A model generated the notes under the pieces. It saw only the letters and a program-made list of their open reading frames with translations, searched no databases and was not told the origin of the DNA. This document shows, one piece after another, positions 26,301 through 41,300 of a stretch of DNA of 64,000 nucleotides. How positions within the stretch are numbered: the first letter of the stretch is position 1; each line of letters starts with the position of its first letter. Both the position numbers and the translations under genes were made by a program. Origin of the DNA: Ichthyophonus hoferi (lineage: Eukaryota; Opisthokonta; Ichthyosporea; Ichthyophonida; Ichthyophonidae); contig NAOQ01000037.1 of assembly GCA_002751075.1 (NCBI GenBank), positions 49,477-113,476 on the forward strand. Reading direction: 5' to 3'.

Positions 26301-28154
26301 GCCTACCATGATTGGTAGAATGTCATCTCACACGACAATGAAATAAAAGAATATGTCTACATACTCGTATACACAGATATACATATGCATACATATAAAA
26401 AATATATAGACAATAATAATAGCATGTACATATCACCCATAACACAAACAGTAAAAAAAAAAAAAAGTGAATGAAAGGCAGGGTAGTTAAAAATAGAAAC
26501 CTCTTTGCCAATCCCATCCTTGATATTTATTGGACCAATAGTCATCTCTACCTCCACATGTTGCTGACTGATTGGTAAACGTATAACCTGACTGACCCAT
26601 TCGTTGATCTGCATGCAGTAAAAAGGATAAACATAGTTATTATAGAAAATACAATTACATATACAACAGAACATTCATAAATATAACTGTACTATACTTA
26701 TTATCTTACTTGGTTATATTTATTATCCTTCTTTCTTATAGTTATTACCGTACTGTACTGTAGTTATTATCTTACTTTATTATAATTATTATTTTACTGT
26801 GTTATAGTTATTATAGGGAATATTATTATATGTAAGACAGAATATTCATAAATATAGTTATTTTCTTTTTATATGGCTTGCTGTGAATCTTAGTATTGCA
26901 CTTGTTAGCTAATGCTTGACCGGAATATACCATACTGCATACTATCCTATACACTATCTTATAAATTTATCCTACATACTATCCTATATACTATTATATA
27001 TAATCTCCTATATACTATCCAATGGTCCACGGAGCTGCTGGAAGGCATTCTATATTATTCATTATTATTAAACAATCAGGAAAGCATTTTCTTATCAAAC
27101 GTTTTCTGGTAAACTATAGATGGATGTTTGGTTTGTTCTATAGGGATGCCCATAGCTTAAGTTGTAGACATAAAGTTATTTTAGGGCAGAGCAACTAAAA
27201 CATAATTATAAGAAGTATATATAGATATAGATAACAGATAGAACGTTCATGCATGTCCCAAACGCTTTTGTATTAGGTATTTTAGTATGCCAATTAAACC
27301 AATTACGTCTTTAAAGACAGACCTAAAATGGAATACACAATTATCTTCTCCTACACAATTATTCTATTAATCACTGATTAACTACTATTTTACCTATAAT
27401 AATAGATAGATTATGTGATTGTCGATTTCTTTTTGACTAAATAGGATGCTAGATACAAAGGGGAAGGGGACTCCGTATTAATTATCTCCATCTATCTATC
27501 TATCTATCTATCTATCCATATTATACCTCTATCCATCTATATCCTATATTTATCCATCTATATTATGTAATGCTTTATCTATCTATCTTATATATTTGTT
27601 TATATATCTATATTAGATCTTTATCTGTCATATGCCATAATACAATATGTTGTGAAGGTTAATAAACAATGCTACATGTTTATTATAGTAAATCATACCA
27701 TATACCATGCCATGCAAGGTCATCCCCTACCATATGATAGTATATTATAGCATATCATAACATAGCATATCATATCCACCGCTTTTTCTCTCTCCTTCTT
27801 TAGCACACTGCATCTCTTCCCCTCCCCTATGCCCTCACAAAAGAACAAACCCCTTCCTACCTTAACTTGAACTTCATCGCCAACCAGTTCCACTTTAAAA
27901 ACTACTGGATCCATCAATTTCCTGCATAAATTAAATTTAATAACCCAATGTTTGGCGTCATTAGCTTCATGATTAAACCAATAAACTAGATAAAATAGCT
28001 ATTATAATGATAATGATGATTGCAGTGTTGACGTCCTATGCACTCTGGGTTTTATTGGGGGAAACTAAGTTTTTATAAAGCATAAAATAGCAAATTATGG
28101 TTCTAATTATTATAATAATAACAATATTAGTAATACTAATAATATAATAATAGT

Positions 28155-28207
<53 letters not shown>

Positions 28208-31200
28208 AAATCTACTAATAATACAAATGAAAATAGTAACAACAATAAAAGCAACAACAGCAACAACAACAATATCAGTAATAATAATAACAACGGCAAT
28301 AATAACATAGTCAAGCGGACAGCTTGTACTCATCAAGTACAAATCAACATATTTCTAAACCTGGGAGTATTATTAGCAGGGCGAAAAATATAAGCGCCAG
28401 AGGCTTGTGCATCATCAGATGTCCCATTGCTAGATCTATAGTAGAGAAATTCCTGATTCATGTTCACCTATGTAGGATGTAGGGGACTATCAGAGCCAAA
28501 AAGACTAATAACAATAAAAAGATAGCTTAAATTACATTACCCAATAGACTCTATGGATTATAATGTTACTAACTAACCAATTAAGAAACTCGATTAGTCA
28601 ATGATCCAGCATATGTGCACAACCATTCTAACAGCTGATAGGGTTTACTTTGACAAGTAGGTGTGGTTTTGAAATAGATTAGTCCATTTTTATTGAATAG
28701 GGACAAAAATGAAGTAAGATCTTAAGGAGATGGGGTAGTTATAAATAAAGCATCATAAGGCACAAAATCTAACTATATAAGGCATGATAAGCTCACTAAA
28801 TTTATCTGCTTATAATCGCTAATAGAATGACGCAGTGGATTCCCGATTAGCATTATCTATATGTATACCATATGTCGATATTTATTTATATTTATAAATA
28901 AATAACTATATAGCTATAGCTATATATCCGTAACTGTATATTTATCTCTCTCTCTTTATATATATATATATATATACGGCTAGACGGACCGTGTACACCA
29001 TCATAAAATACGCCCCAATACATTCTCAAAATCCATAAAAGACTTAAAATTGCAAAAACAAAGACAGCGCACGACGTCATTCGCGGACAATTTAAACATA
29101 TTAGGTAGGGCAGGGACAGGCCAGTAGTACCAATGGCGATATAGCGAGGTTAAAAATACAAAACACAACTCAAATTTCCATAATCCCATTGACTATCTAG
29201 ACCTTTATATACCTTGATTGGTATCTCCCCTTTCTTCATAATGGATATTATTGTACCGCTGTGCTTGTCAATTGTGACTTCTGTCAAATCATTTTCAAGC
29301 ACAATATATCTATTTATAGGATTCTTGGGGCGGTCACTAAGGGAGAAGGAAGGAGGTAGAATGGAATAAGATTAAGAAAAAAGCATATTTATGTGTCTAG
29401 GTGAAAGAAATGATTAATAAAGGCGTAGGAGCACAAGACAAGGAGAGGGATACAGAAAGGGAAAGGGAAAGGGAAAGAAAGAGATACATACATTTAGAAA
29501 TACCTATATGCATACACACATACATCTGTACACGCATGCACTCACACCTCTTAACTGTGTTAGTGGTCCTTTCCTCAATGTTAAAGGTTGCATATCCCAA
29601 AGGAGGCACGCAGCCAACGAATGACAGTTCATACTCACCTACATTATGGTCCCCCCGTAGGTTCTGCCCAAAGACCAGTCAAAATAGTAATTATCAATTA
29701 GCGACTTAGAGAATAAACATGAGTATATATTGTTAATTTAAATTAATAGAATGTTATATATCGATTATTCTCGTGCGTTTCACATATAGAGTAGAGTATT
29801 CCATATGCGGTAAGATTAATAGTGGTATGCATTGTGTTATATATTACTATATTAGGTATCAAATTAAGTTTGAGATTGAGTTTTATTGGCTCATAACTTA
29901 ACGTATAATTAAGCTAAGTAGTTTAATTGGAGTATTGGCTCAGTTTACACAGGTGAGTCTTGGGTGCAGTTCATCCAGTTAATTGGGAAATTGACTGCCC
30001 TAATAAACGTGCTTGCTATATCCCCGTAGAAAGTTCAAGTCTACTATACATACAATATTTTTATAGGACTGTGTCTTCATCCTGATGAGAGAAAATAATA
30101 TAGTACGATACAGTATGATATACTAAGATGCAAAACTAGGCCTATCTGATACTATACAATAATATACCATAACGTACCATATCAGACTATCTCAACAAGA
30201 TTAAAAAGTAATGCTATATGGATATTATATTTTAGAATATATCATAACGTAACATAACCATAACATACCAACCATACCATTTCATATGATATAGGCTGAG
30301 ACGTAAGACTATAGACATGTTAAAATATATAATATAATATAATATATCACTGCATAAAACACACGCGACAGGCACAAGATAAAATGATGCACGTTTAAAG
30401 GCAATAAATGAAATTAATAATTAAAATTATAACGCATTAGCTTCGTTGGATACATAGAATATGTAATAATATCCACACGTGCATTGCTGCTTTCAACCAA
30501 ATCATCAATCATGGCATATGGAAAAGAAAAGAGAAAAGGAGTGTAAAAATAGAATAAAAGGTATGAAACAATGCAACGAAATAGAAAGAAATAGCGTATA
30601 TAGGAAATAAAATAATAGATAAAGTATATATATACCTACATAGTATATGAGCATAATTGTATTAATTGAGAGAGAACCATATTATATTATGGTCTGTATA
30701 TAGCACCTTCGTGGACTGGCCAATGGAAAGGGCTGTAGCGGTGCGTATGGCTGGATTCAAGGTGCCGTCCGAGCAAATTGCAGCATATTGGAATGATACC
30801 GGTAGGCGAATAGTTTCACATCGTTCCATTCCCACTATTCCCCTCATTTCATTAGTATACTATAGGAGGGAGAAAGCATGTCTATCTATTATTAAAACAC
30901 ACACACACACGCACACACACACGCACACACATATACATATATATATAATTACAAAGCACACACTTACATGAATTATAGGCAACCAGAGAAAACATATCTT
31001 GGGCCTTCTGTGTCATATCACATACACTAATATTCAAATGATTGCATTGCTTGAGTACCCAGCCGCTGGCTTGTTTTATTGGTTGAGGGTGCAATCGGCT
31101 TTTATGATTGGCCAGGGAGTGAGACAGGGCACTATTAATTAAATGGTCACATTGTGACATCCCCTGAGAGATCCCTATAGACAGTAGAGCATATATATGT

Positions 31201-32329
31201 GTAAGTAGGTATAGTTAGGTATAATATATATATATAACATAGTGGCATAAGCCAGTCCTAGCAACCCCTTAGTGACATACCTGGCTACATATGCTATTTA
31301 TGCTGCCCCACTAAAAGTGTTCGTTGAAATTTAAATTTAAATATCAAATTCATAATTTGTTTTAAATCTCTTGAATTTTAACGTGGAGAAACCAAACGTA
31401 GTAAAATCACCACGGCCCAATCAAAACTATAATTAATCGGCAAGTAACCTATCAAATTTTCTGCTATATCATCCCGAACTCATTGCAGCATCTCCAATCA
31501 ATCACCAGTGATAAAATAATAACTTAGATTCGATTCAATGCGGGTTGGGTAAACTGAAACTAGGCCCAGTGGGAATTAACTAAATAGGTATATACTGAAT
31601 GAATTGTGACAATATAATTATTTCGCTTGACAGAAGATATGATGATAATAAAATAAATGAAACATCATTAAGTTGGCTGGGCAGAGCTCGTAATGAAGTA
31701 TGTAATGTTTCATTTTAAAAATCACATTTGACGGTGTGCTTAGGCAATCTAAAAATAACCGGACTAATAAGTAACCATGCTTATTCTTACCAGGCTACAC
31801 CAAGCCTTAGCAATAAGGTTTACGCGGCATAAAATGTTATGGTATGGTCTGGTATGATATAGTAAGGTATGATATAGTATGGTATAGTATAGTAAAGTAT
31901 GGTATGGTATGGTTTCGTATAGTAAAGTATGATATGGTATAGTATAGTATAGTAAAGTATAATATGGTATGGTTTGGTATAGTAAGGTATGGCATGGTCT
32001 GATATGATATAGTATGGTATAGTATAGCATGGCTTATAACAACACACGCACATGTACATACTACTTACTATAGGCGTAGTCGTTAGCAACCGCCTGCTTA
32101 GAGGTTCCCGACACACCATCATGATGCTGCACCAATGAAATAGCATCCTCGAGACTCTCAGATGTAAAGTTGCCATTTCCCCAATCAAATACCTCTAGCT
32201 AATAATGGGGATAAAAGAAGTGGTTGGCTATATTTAGGTATATATTAAAATTCAACTAAAATGTTCATAGTATAAAATGCGGTGTAAAATCAATTGAACA
32301 GAAACGCAATATATAAAAAAGATGTGAGC

Positions 32330-32361
<32 letters not shown>

Positions 32362-35300
32362 TACCTGTCTACAGGCCTGCAGGTAACCCATGCCCACTCT
32401 CTCATAGTACTTTAGGGCAGGACGACTAGTAAAATATCCTGTCCAATAAGCATGGTACCCATCCGAATAAGGAAAGAAATCATCGGATTTGATTGTCCAG
32501 TTTTTTCCTGAACTGTAGAAGGCACAATATTGGGGGGGTGGGAGAAAAGTAATTCAATTCTGATTCAATTCCTATCGAGCGTATTATATGAACCGATTCG
32601 AAATGAAAAAAATGTGTAAAGTAAGGGTTAACCTTAATTGCGTATTATTACTAACCAGTATATTATTCCCAATCAAGTTAAGTGCATAGCTATGTTTCCT
32701 GGAGAATAAACCCTAGTATATCTAACAGGTATATATATTGTTGAAATCTAAAGAGCGAGAGCGAGAGTGAGGGAGTGTGTGCGTGTTATTGTAGGCTACC
32801 ATACCACATAGCTTAGTTAACATGTAGATATTATTTAAATATGGAGAGAAAAAAGATTCGTATAGGTTCATAACAATATCCACTCTCTCTCTTGTTTTTT
32901 TTTTTAAAAAACAATTTTTTCACTCTTTATCCCTACCATGGAGCTATCTTCCAGAACTGTGACAATACTATACAACCATTCCATTCCTATGCTTATTTTA
33001 AGCCATTTTCACCAAAACAATTATTCTAGCATGGTATATGTATACGTGATTGTGTGTATGGTTTACGATGATATATCTCTCACCTTAATTACACTAAATA
33101 TAACCAAATCCGTTGATTGGCTTACCTGTATACTGCGTCTATGTAGATCTCAGGATTAGAATAGAAGACATTGATTCGACCGTCTAAATTGGTGTAATGA
33201 ATTAACTGGTGGGTGGTAAGGTTACTAAATATAACTATATTCAATTACTAGTCTAGAAAATTTTATATTTGTTGTAATATAATATGATACAATATAACAT
33301 GCTATAAAGCCATAGACTATACCATACCATAATATACTATAATCCAATACACTATACTACAGTATAATATTAATGATATTTTAGTCATCCTTATATATAT
33401 GTATATTCATGATTATCAACCAATGGGTGTAAACATCATGGGAGGGCAACCTGAACAAACAAAAGTAATGAAAATTTCAGTTAAGTCAAGAATATAATCA
33501 ATAAATACGTATAATAAAATGATTAGACCATTAATCATTTACAACTATCCCCATAACAATCATAAACTGTCTTTATTTGTAACGTACAACGCAAGGCTAC
33601 AGTGGACAGGGACCTAACCCATATACCTCTATTATTACAACGCACACACACATAATAATAATACAACACACCATAGCACTGTAACGTATACCATTACCAG
33701 TAGAAGTCTACTATACTAACTATACTATACCAACTATTCTATACCAACTATTTTATACTAACTATGCTATAATACATATATTCAACATATTACATATACT
33801 ATATATATATATATATATATATATCAGACCTTACCTTATCCATCTGTTTATACCAACGAATAGCATTAGAGTATGCAAAGTCTTCCCCCATAGGAAAAAG
33901 TACGTTATTAGTTCTCATAGCTTGTGCATATTGTTGAGCTGCTTGTACAAGGGCATCAACTTTTTCCTGTGACATTGATCGGGGGAATAAAAAAGTAATT
34001 ATAAATTTTAAAAAGCAATTTAAGAGGCAAAGCCAGTTGGAAATATATATACGTATCCATATCTACTCTTGGATATATTTACCAATCTATTTTAAGCAAT
34101 TTCAAATTTTAAAACTACATCGTTATATACCTGATATTATAGCCCTCAATATCAGAATCATAAAACATCATGGTACTATTGTAAACTAATAGGAAGCCTT
34201 ATTTAATTTGAGCAACATGTATATAATGAAATTTAATCTAATTTATACTTACAAATCATTTTTTATGAAATTATCATAATTAATCCTGGGATTATATGTA
34301 ACAAATGAATAATAACTATCAAAACAAAAACAATTAGAGACTAAATTACAATTTACATCGTAAATTTAAATCAACATATAAATAAAAAAAATGAAAAAAT
34401 AAAAGATATAGGACATAATGCCAACCTGTATATTGTAGCCGTCAATTTCTGAATCATCTACAATGGGTGGGTCATTTTCCAAATGAAATCCAGGCGGTGG
34501 AGCGTATTGTTGATACATGACGGCTGCAAATATTCGTCCCTATGGTATATGGTATACATATATACGTATGAGAAAATGCCATAAGATGGATATTTTATAA
34601 ATTAATTAGGTATGTGATCAAATGAGTCAATCAAATCAGATCAATTTAATTTATATAGATCTATAACTCGTCCAGACATATAAAGGTTGAAAACATTCCA
34701 TACTATCATAACGTCAATACAAATAAGTATATATATTTATTACACAATAATTAATATAACATATGGCTCACAATATAATATGTCCACAAAGAAAAATATT
34801 GTAAATGAAACTAGTACTGATATTATGCAATTTTATCTGACTGTAGTCAGGTAAGTAAGAGACAGAAGTATATAAGGCTACATTTTTATATCGTGAAAAC
34901 ATATATATATGTTAATACATCTCATCAGAACTATCGAATATAGTTAAATATAGCTATATGGGTGAAGAAACAGTTATAGTCTAAATTCATTATCAATAGC
35001 CTACTAATAGCCTTTGTTGAATTAATTAATCCATAATTATATTAGCAATAGTCTATATACAATATATGTTAAATCTAACTACATACATGACATGAATGAA
35101 AAAACCGTTATATTCTAAATTAAATTATTACCCGACACTAGCATATGAATGCCTTTGCTTAATTGATTAACTAATAATTAGCTTATCAAGTAATCTGTAT
35201 ATAGTATGGTATATTTATAAGATATATAGGATTCTGTTTGTAACAGGATTCGACTCTTGTCTTTTTTAAGTTATACCGAGTAAAGTTCTTTTGATTTAGT

Positions 35301-38300
35301 TTAATTCTTCGCTTAAAATTGCGACTACCATCTACAATGGGTGAGATAATAACCACACCACAGTAAGATGACAACTGTAACATAGTGAGAAAATAACTAC
35401 AACATAGTAAGATAATAACTACAACACAGTGAGACAATAACTACAATACAGTAAGATAATAACAACAACACAATGAGACAATAACTACAATACAGTAAGA
35501 TAATAACTACAACACAATGAGACAATAACTACAAAACAATGAGACAATAGCTACAATACAGTGAGACAATAACCACAAAATAATGAGACAATAGCTACAA
35601 TACAGTGAGAAAATAACTACAATACAGTGAGACAATAACTACAACACAGTAAGACAATAACTACAATACAGTGAAACAATAACTACAAAATAGTGAGAAA
35701 ATAATTGCAAGGTAAGACAATAACTAAAACACAACGAGACAATAACTACAAAACAATGAGACAATAGCTACAATACAGTGAGAAAATAGCTACAATACAG
35801 TGAGACAATAACTACAACACAGTAAGACAATAACTACAATACAGTGAAACAATAACTACAAAATAGTAAGAAAATAATTGCAAGGTAAGACAATAACTAA
35901 AACACAATGAGACAATAACTACAACACAGTGAGACGATAACTACAATACAGTGAGACCATAACTACAACACAATGAGACAATAACTACAACACAGCGAGA
36001 CAATAACTACAAAACAGTGAAATAATAACTACAACACAGTGAGACATTAACTACAATACAGTGAGACAATAACTACAACACAGTGAGGCAATAACTACAA
36101 TACAGTGAGACAATAACTACAACACAGTGAGACAATAACTACAATACAGTAAGATAATAACTAAAACACAGTGAGACAATAGCTACAACACAGTGAGACA
36201 ATAGCTACAATACAGTGAGACAATAACTACAACACAGTGAGAAAATAACTGCAAGGTGAGAAACTAACTGCAAGGTGAGACAATAGCTACAACATAATAA
36301 GACAATAACTACAACACAGTAAGAAAATAACTGCAAAGTGAGACAATAACTAAAGCACAGTGAAATAATAACTAAAGCACGATGAGGTAATAACCACATG
36401 TAATAATTAACCATTTATAAGCATAGCTACCTACCGCATCCTTTTGATTGGGACAGGCATTCCATAGAAATTCCAGATTTTTCTCTTTCTTTCTCTTCAT
36501 TAGGTCATCGTGATCAATACGACCCAGGAAAAAGGCATCTACAAGTCACAGGTTATTAACCATATATGTTATTATTTACTTATATGTATATTAATAATTA
36601 ATAGGACTCAGGAACAACGCTCTACAAGTCATTAAGGTCGTTAACCCTATATGGTATTTTTCAATTATATGTAAACTAGTGAGTGACTCATACAACCCAG
36701 GAAAAAAGGTGTCTACAAGTCGTTAAGGTCATTAGCCATATATGGTATTCTTCAATCATCTGTATAGTATGATATCAGTCATACAGGTATCGAATTGTTT
36801 TCTCACAAATAATGTAATTCTAAATGATGAAAACAACCAATTGTATTACAGTTTTAGATTATAACGTGTATCCTTTTCTTAAATAATTGTATTCAGTCAG
36901 TGTTGAAAACGATACAGTTAGCGATTTGCTTATTATCAATAGTCGGCTGGCACATATAACAACACCTAACCCTAAACGGCGCAAGTTTCTAGAAATAATA
37001 AAAATATATGATAGAATGATAGTTATATTTTTTTCGAGTAGAAAAGGGCCAGCCTTAGTTAATAAGAGTCATTACCCCCGCCAATAATAGCATTGGTATA
37101 AATTAATAATTAAATTAAATAAACTCTTGCTTTTTCTACAGGCTAAAGAGATAGACAGACAGACAGATAGATTAGTCATTGTGATGCATGGTGTTTACAA
37201 GAAGCAATATATGAGCCATGATGGCCATCACCATATATGGGATGAGTTAATGGTTGGTATATTCTTGGTATACTTGTTAAGTAGGTTGTGAATCATATGT
37301 ACACTAGTTGTGGTTGAGTGTATTTTCCTTTAGCAATGCATACCAAAGTTCATTTGAGCAAATAAGGAGGCTTGAGTGGAGGAGTGGCCAAAGGGATCTA
37401 TATGCCAGCCAATACGAGGTCGCACTCCAAATTCTTTAAGCAAGAACCTAAAAGGAAATAAAAAGTCCTTAAAAATAAAATAGTTTATTATTAGGAAGAA
37501 TACTAGACGACGTGTAACAAATCATACATATATACAAGATACGGATCCAGTATGAAGTGGAAAGATTAAAAGATGAAAAGCAAAATAAAAGAAACGGAAA
37601 AAGAAAGAGAAGAAAATAAAATAAAAGGAAAAAGAGGGAAGTTAATAATATCGGTAATTAATCATACGTATGGCCTCGAGTCATTTGGTCAATGGTTGAT
37701 ACGTAGTGGACGCTTGCTTCATCATTCATAGCCCAACCTCCTATATATAAACAGTTAATAATAATAAACAATTATTTATTTATCAATAATTACTAGTCAT
37801 TATCAACAGGATTGGGACTGCTCTAATTTTAAACAATTTTCAATCATTCTTTCTATTGGTTTTTTAAATTATTGAGGCATATCTTCGTAGGAAAAAAGCA
37901 TTATAATGTGTTTTCCAATAGACTTAATGATAACTTATTCCCATAGTAATTCAATCCATTATTTTAATTGGTATTAAATCACTGATGAATTACCATGTTT
38001 ACCCCCACCAAAAAGGTCAGAGATATGCAATTATGATTAGTTTAGATAGTCCAATAGATCACTAAGAAAGTGTTTGGAGTACTAATTATCATAAACATGT
38101 ATCAATTAGCTGTAATTAGTGGTAACCAATCATGACATCCCCTATATATGTAGGGCTGATTAATTAGTACTAACTAACCTTGGGTAGACTTGGGTTCTAA
38201 TTAGTGTTGTCATATTATCTCATTAATCATTATTCAGCCATTGGCGGCATTGATGTAGCAGTGAGGTAGGGTGTAACAGTAATAACATGCAATATTCTCC

Positions 38301-41300
38301 CATCTTACAAACAGCTCTTTTATGTATATCTATACAATATATAATTAAGATAGTATTTTACACTATACTTTATTAAGTTGAATATACTTTCAACCTCATG
38401 CTAACAATCGGATTACAATTGGATTATTTTATTAGTTGCAACTTTATTATTTGACTTTTACTTGTAACATCATTTGGAGGCTTTCTTAATGATGGTCATT
38501 TGCTCTTTTCATTCTTTTTATATATATATATGTAATATGCATATGCATATTCACCATGAATGAATAGAATAAAACATATCAAGATACATGCAGTTCACCT
38601 TTTCCAAATCACAATATAAAAAGATTATAACGGACTAGAGATGCCTAGATCCAGTGCATTTTAACATATTTTATTCACTGCTTTTAATTTGGCAAATTAG
38701 ATATACGTCTATAACTAAAAACAAATGCTAAATTGCACTTTTGTTTTGTAACCCATATAAAATCAATCACAAATATATGTATCAATAACTGATTAATCCC
38801 TTTTTGTACTGGAGAAACCATAAAGATATACAATAGTAATCTGTCAAAGGTGACGTACAGTGCACAAACACAAACAAACAACGTTTCAACCTCAACAGAA
38901 ATCCAGGATCCAATTTAAACATTATATTGTATAACATAGTATAGTAGAATATAATACAATATAATCAAATATAGTACAATATAATATAATGTAATACAAT
39001 ACAGTATAGCATATGATATAATATAATATAATACAGCATAACACAGCTTAACACAAGTATCAATGTAGTGTATATAAGCGCACACAATGACATATAACAC
39101 CAAGGGTGCACCCACCATTAATAAATACAAATTGACCGTTTTTGACCAAGGATCTGACAATCTCTTTCTTTTCTTCGCTTTGCTCCCTCCACCATCGTGA
39201 AAAAAAAGCAATTTCAACATACATGAATTTCCTATCTGGGTTCTCTTGTAGTTGTTCAATTACTGTGTCTAAAATAAACTGTAGATATGTTTAAGTATAT
39301 ATATATGTATGCACGGATTGTTATATATGAGTTACCACTTGAGGTGTTAGACAACTGGCCAATCACTGTATCCGAACCGTGTTGTGTGATGCCATATAAG
39401 CCATTAATTGACTTCTAAAATATGATATGAATCGTAACTGTATTAGAAGGTATCAAAAAAACACGCATTAGAAGAAAGCATATATATAAGAAAAACTATA
39501 TATGTATATAAAAGGACGCATATATATATATATATATATATGCAACTACAGAAGCATACATACCTACATATATACATACATACATACATACATCATGCAT
39601 ACATACATTTATATACTGTAGTCACATACCTACCCATGTACATATATACATACACATATTATCTGATAAGCATATACACAAAAAGCACCCACATAGAGTA
39701 ACAATACTATCGTTATATTTTAAACACCCAATAGCAACAATTGTTCATTCTAGAACTGATATAATAGTCAGCTATCATAACCAATACATACCTAATTATA
39801 TGCATATAACCGTATACGACAACACATATACCTGGGTGTACACCTAAATCGCATAGTAAAATATACATATATTATAGTTATATAACCATAAGCAACCACA
39901 TACATACCCAGATGCATGCATATAGCCGTATAAAACAATCAGCATACCCAGATATACTAATATAATCGCTTACAACAATATATCTATATATTATAGTTGT
40001 ATACATGAGCATGAGCATGTACACACGAGCATCAGTTGGAAAAAACACCTAATATTAATTAAATCGCCATTAAACCAAATATAGGCCTAGTGACCTCATT
40101 ATAAATATACTTGTACACTACCTCCATATATACTCATTTTATACCCGACATAATGGTCATTCATATGGATCGTTGTTTTCAGGTTTAAATTTGTTTTCAA
40201 TTATACTTTTCAATGCTTGTGGTTTTGACATATCAGGATATTATAAACTATAATAAAACGTCAAATAATACATTCTACCAGAATTACGTAAAAACAATTT
40301 GTAGATCACTTACATTTATTATAAAGCAAATATCTATTTGTTTATTCATTGCTATTCCCTTCTTGAATACGTTAAATAGATGTCATAGTCGCTAAATTAA
40401 AGGCCCAGTGCATAGTGAAGATGAAAAATACATCAAGGGTCTTTAGCCCTAGCAATGCCTAACTGTGCATAGCCATGCAATATGGCCAACATTCTTTACA
40501 TAATTGGTTCGATTCTTGTAAATCATACATACCCAGGCTTATACATTTTATATCTGTTATAATACCTCTTTATTATTATTATGACCAATATACTCATAGC
40601 TTAGTTAATACCAATTAGCCTAGGTAGTTCACTATCCAATAAAATGCTATCTCAATAATGCAATTATTTATATATCTAATCAGTTGCATTCTTGCATACC
40701 GAACCACACATCGCTCCTTATATATCTAGTATAATACTCGTGACTAATATATATATATATATACTTGAAAATACATTCGTCTCATTAAATTTATCACTCC
40801 ACTCGAGTAAACACAAAACTATTATACTATTATACCATTACACTACTATACTATATTTTACTATGATACCTCTCAGTTAGCACACAACCATACATACATC
40901 AATATTACAAAATCAAACAGAGTTATTATGGAGGTGACATGCTTTCATGGATTTTGATTAATCCTATATTAATTCTGTTCTGATCAATCTACCACATAAT
41001 TAAATATTGTATCTATGAGTTAATAAATCTATATAGTCCTGATTAATTCACCACTAAACTAAATACCGTCATAATGAGCTTATCAATCTTAATTAAGCAT
41101 AATAAATCCCTTGTACATATACAACTTTCATAGTGATTTCAATTGTTACAAAGCCAACTATATATATATACATATATATACTCATACACCCGTTTCAAAC
41201 CTATTAATGATAAATCTACAATAACATAGATCTATAGTAATTGAATTATCATCCAATTAAATGCTATTTTACCTGTTTCAGTAATTAAGCTGTCAATGGC

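Noticed and set aside
28036-28342. Open frames with poly-Tyr and poly-Leu
   Set aside because: Direct translation of TAA and CAA repeats.
29980-30050. tRNA-like 3' half (gttcaagtc)
   Set aside because: The T-loop-like sequence has no matching acceptor stem or D-arm upstream.
35339-36400. CRISPR-like appearance of regularly spaced repeats
   Set aside because: Units are contiguous and about 22 bp long with no unique spacers, the genome is eukaryotic, and the array lies in an intron. It is a minisatellite.
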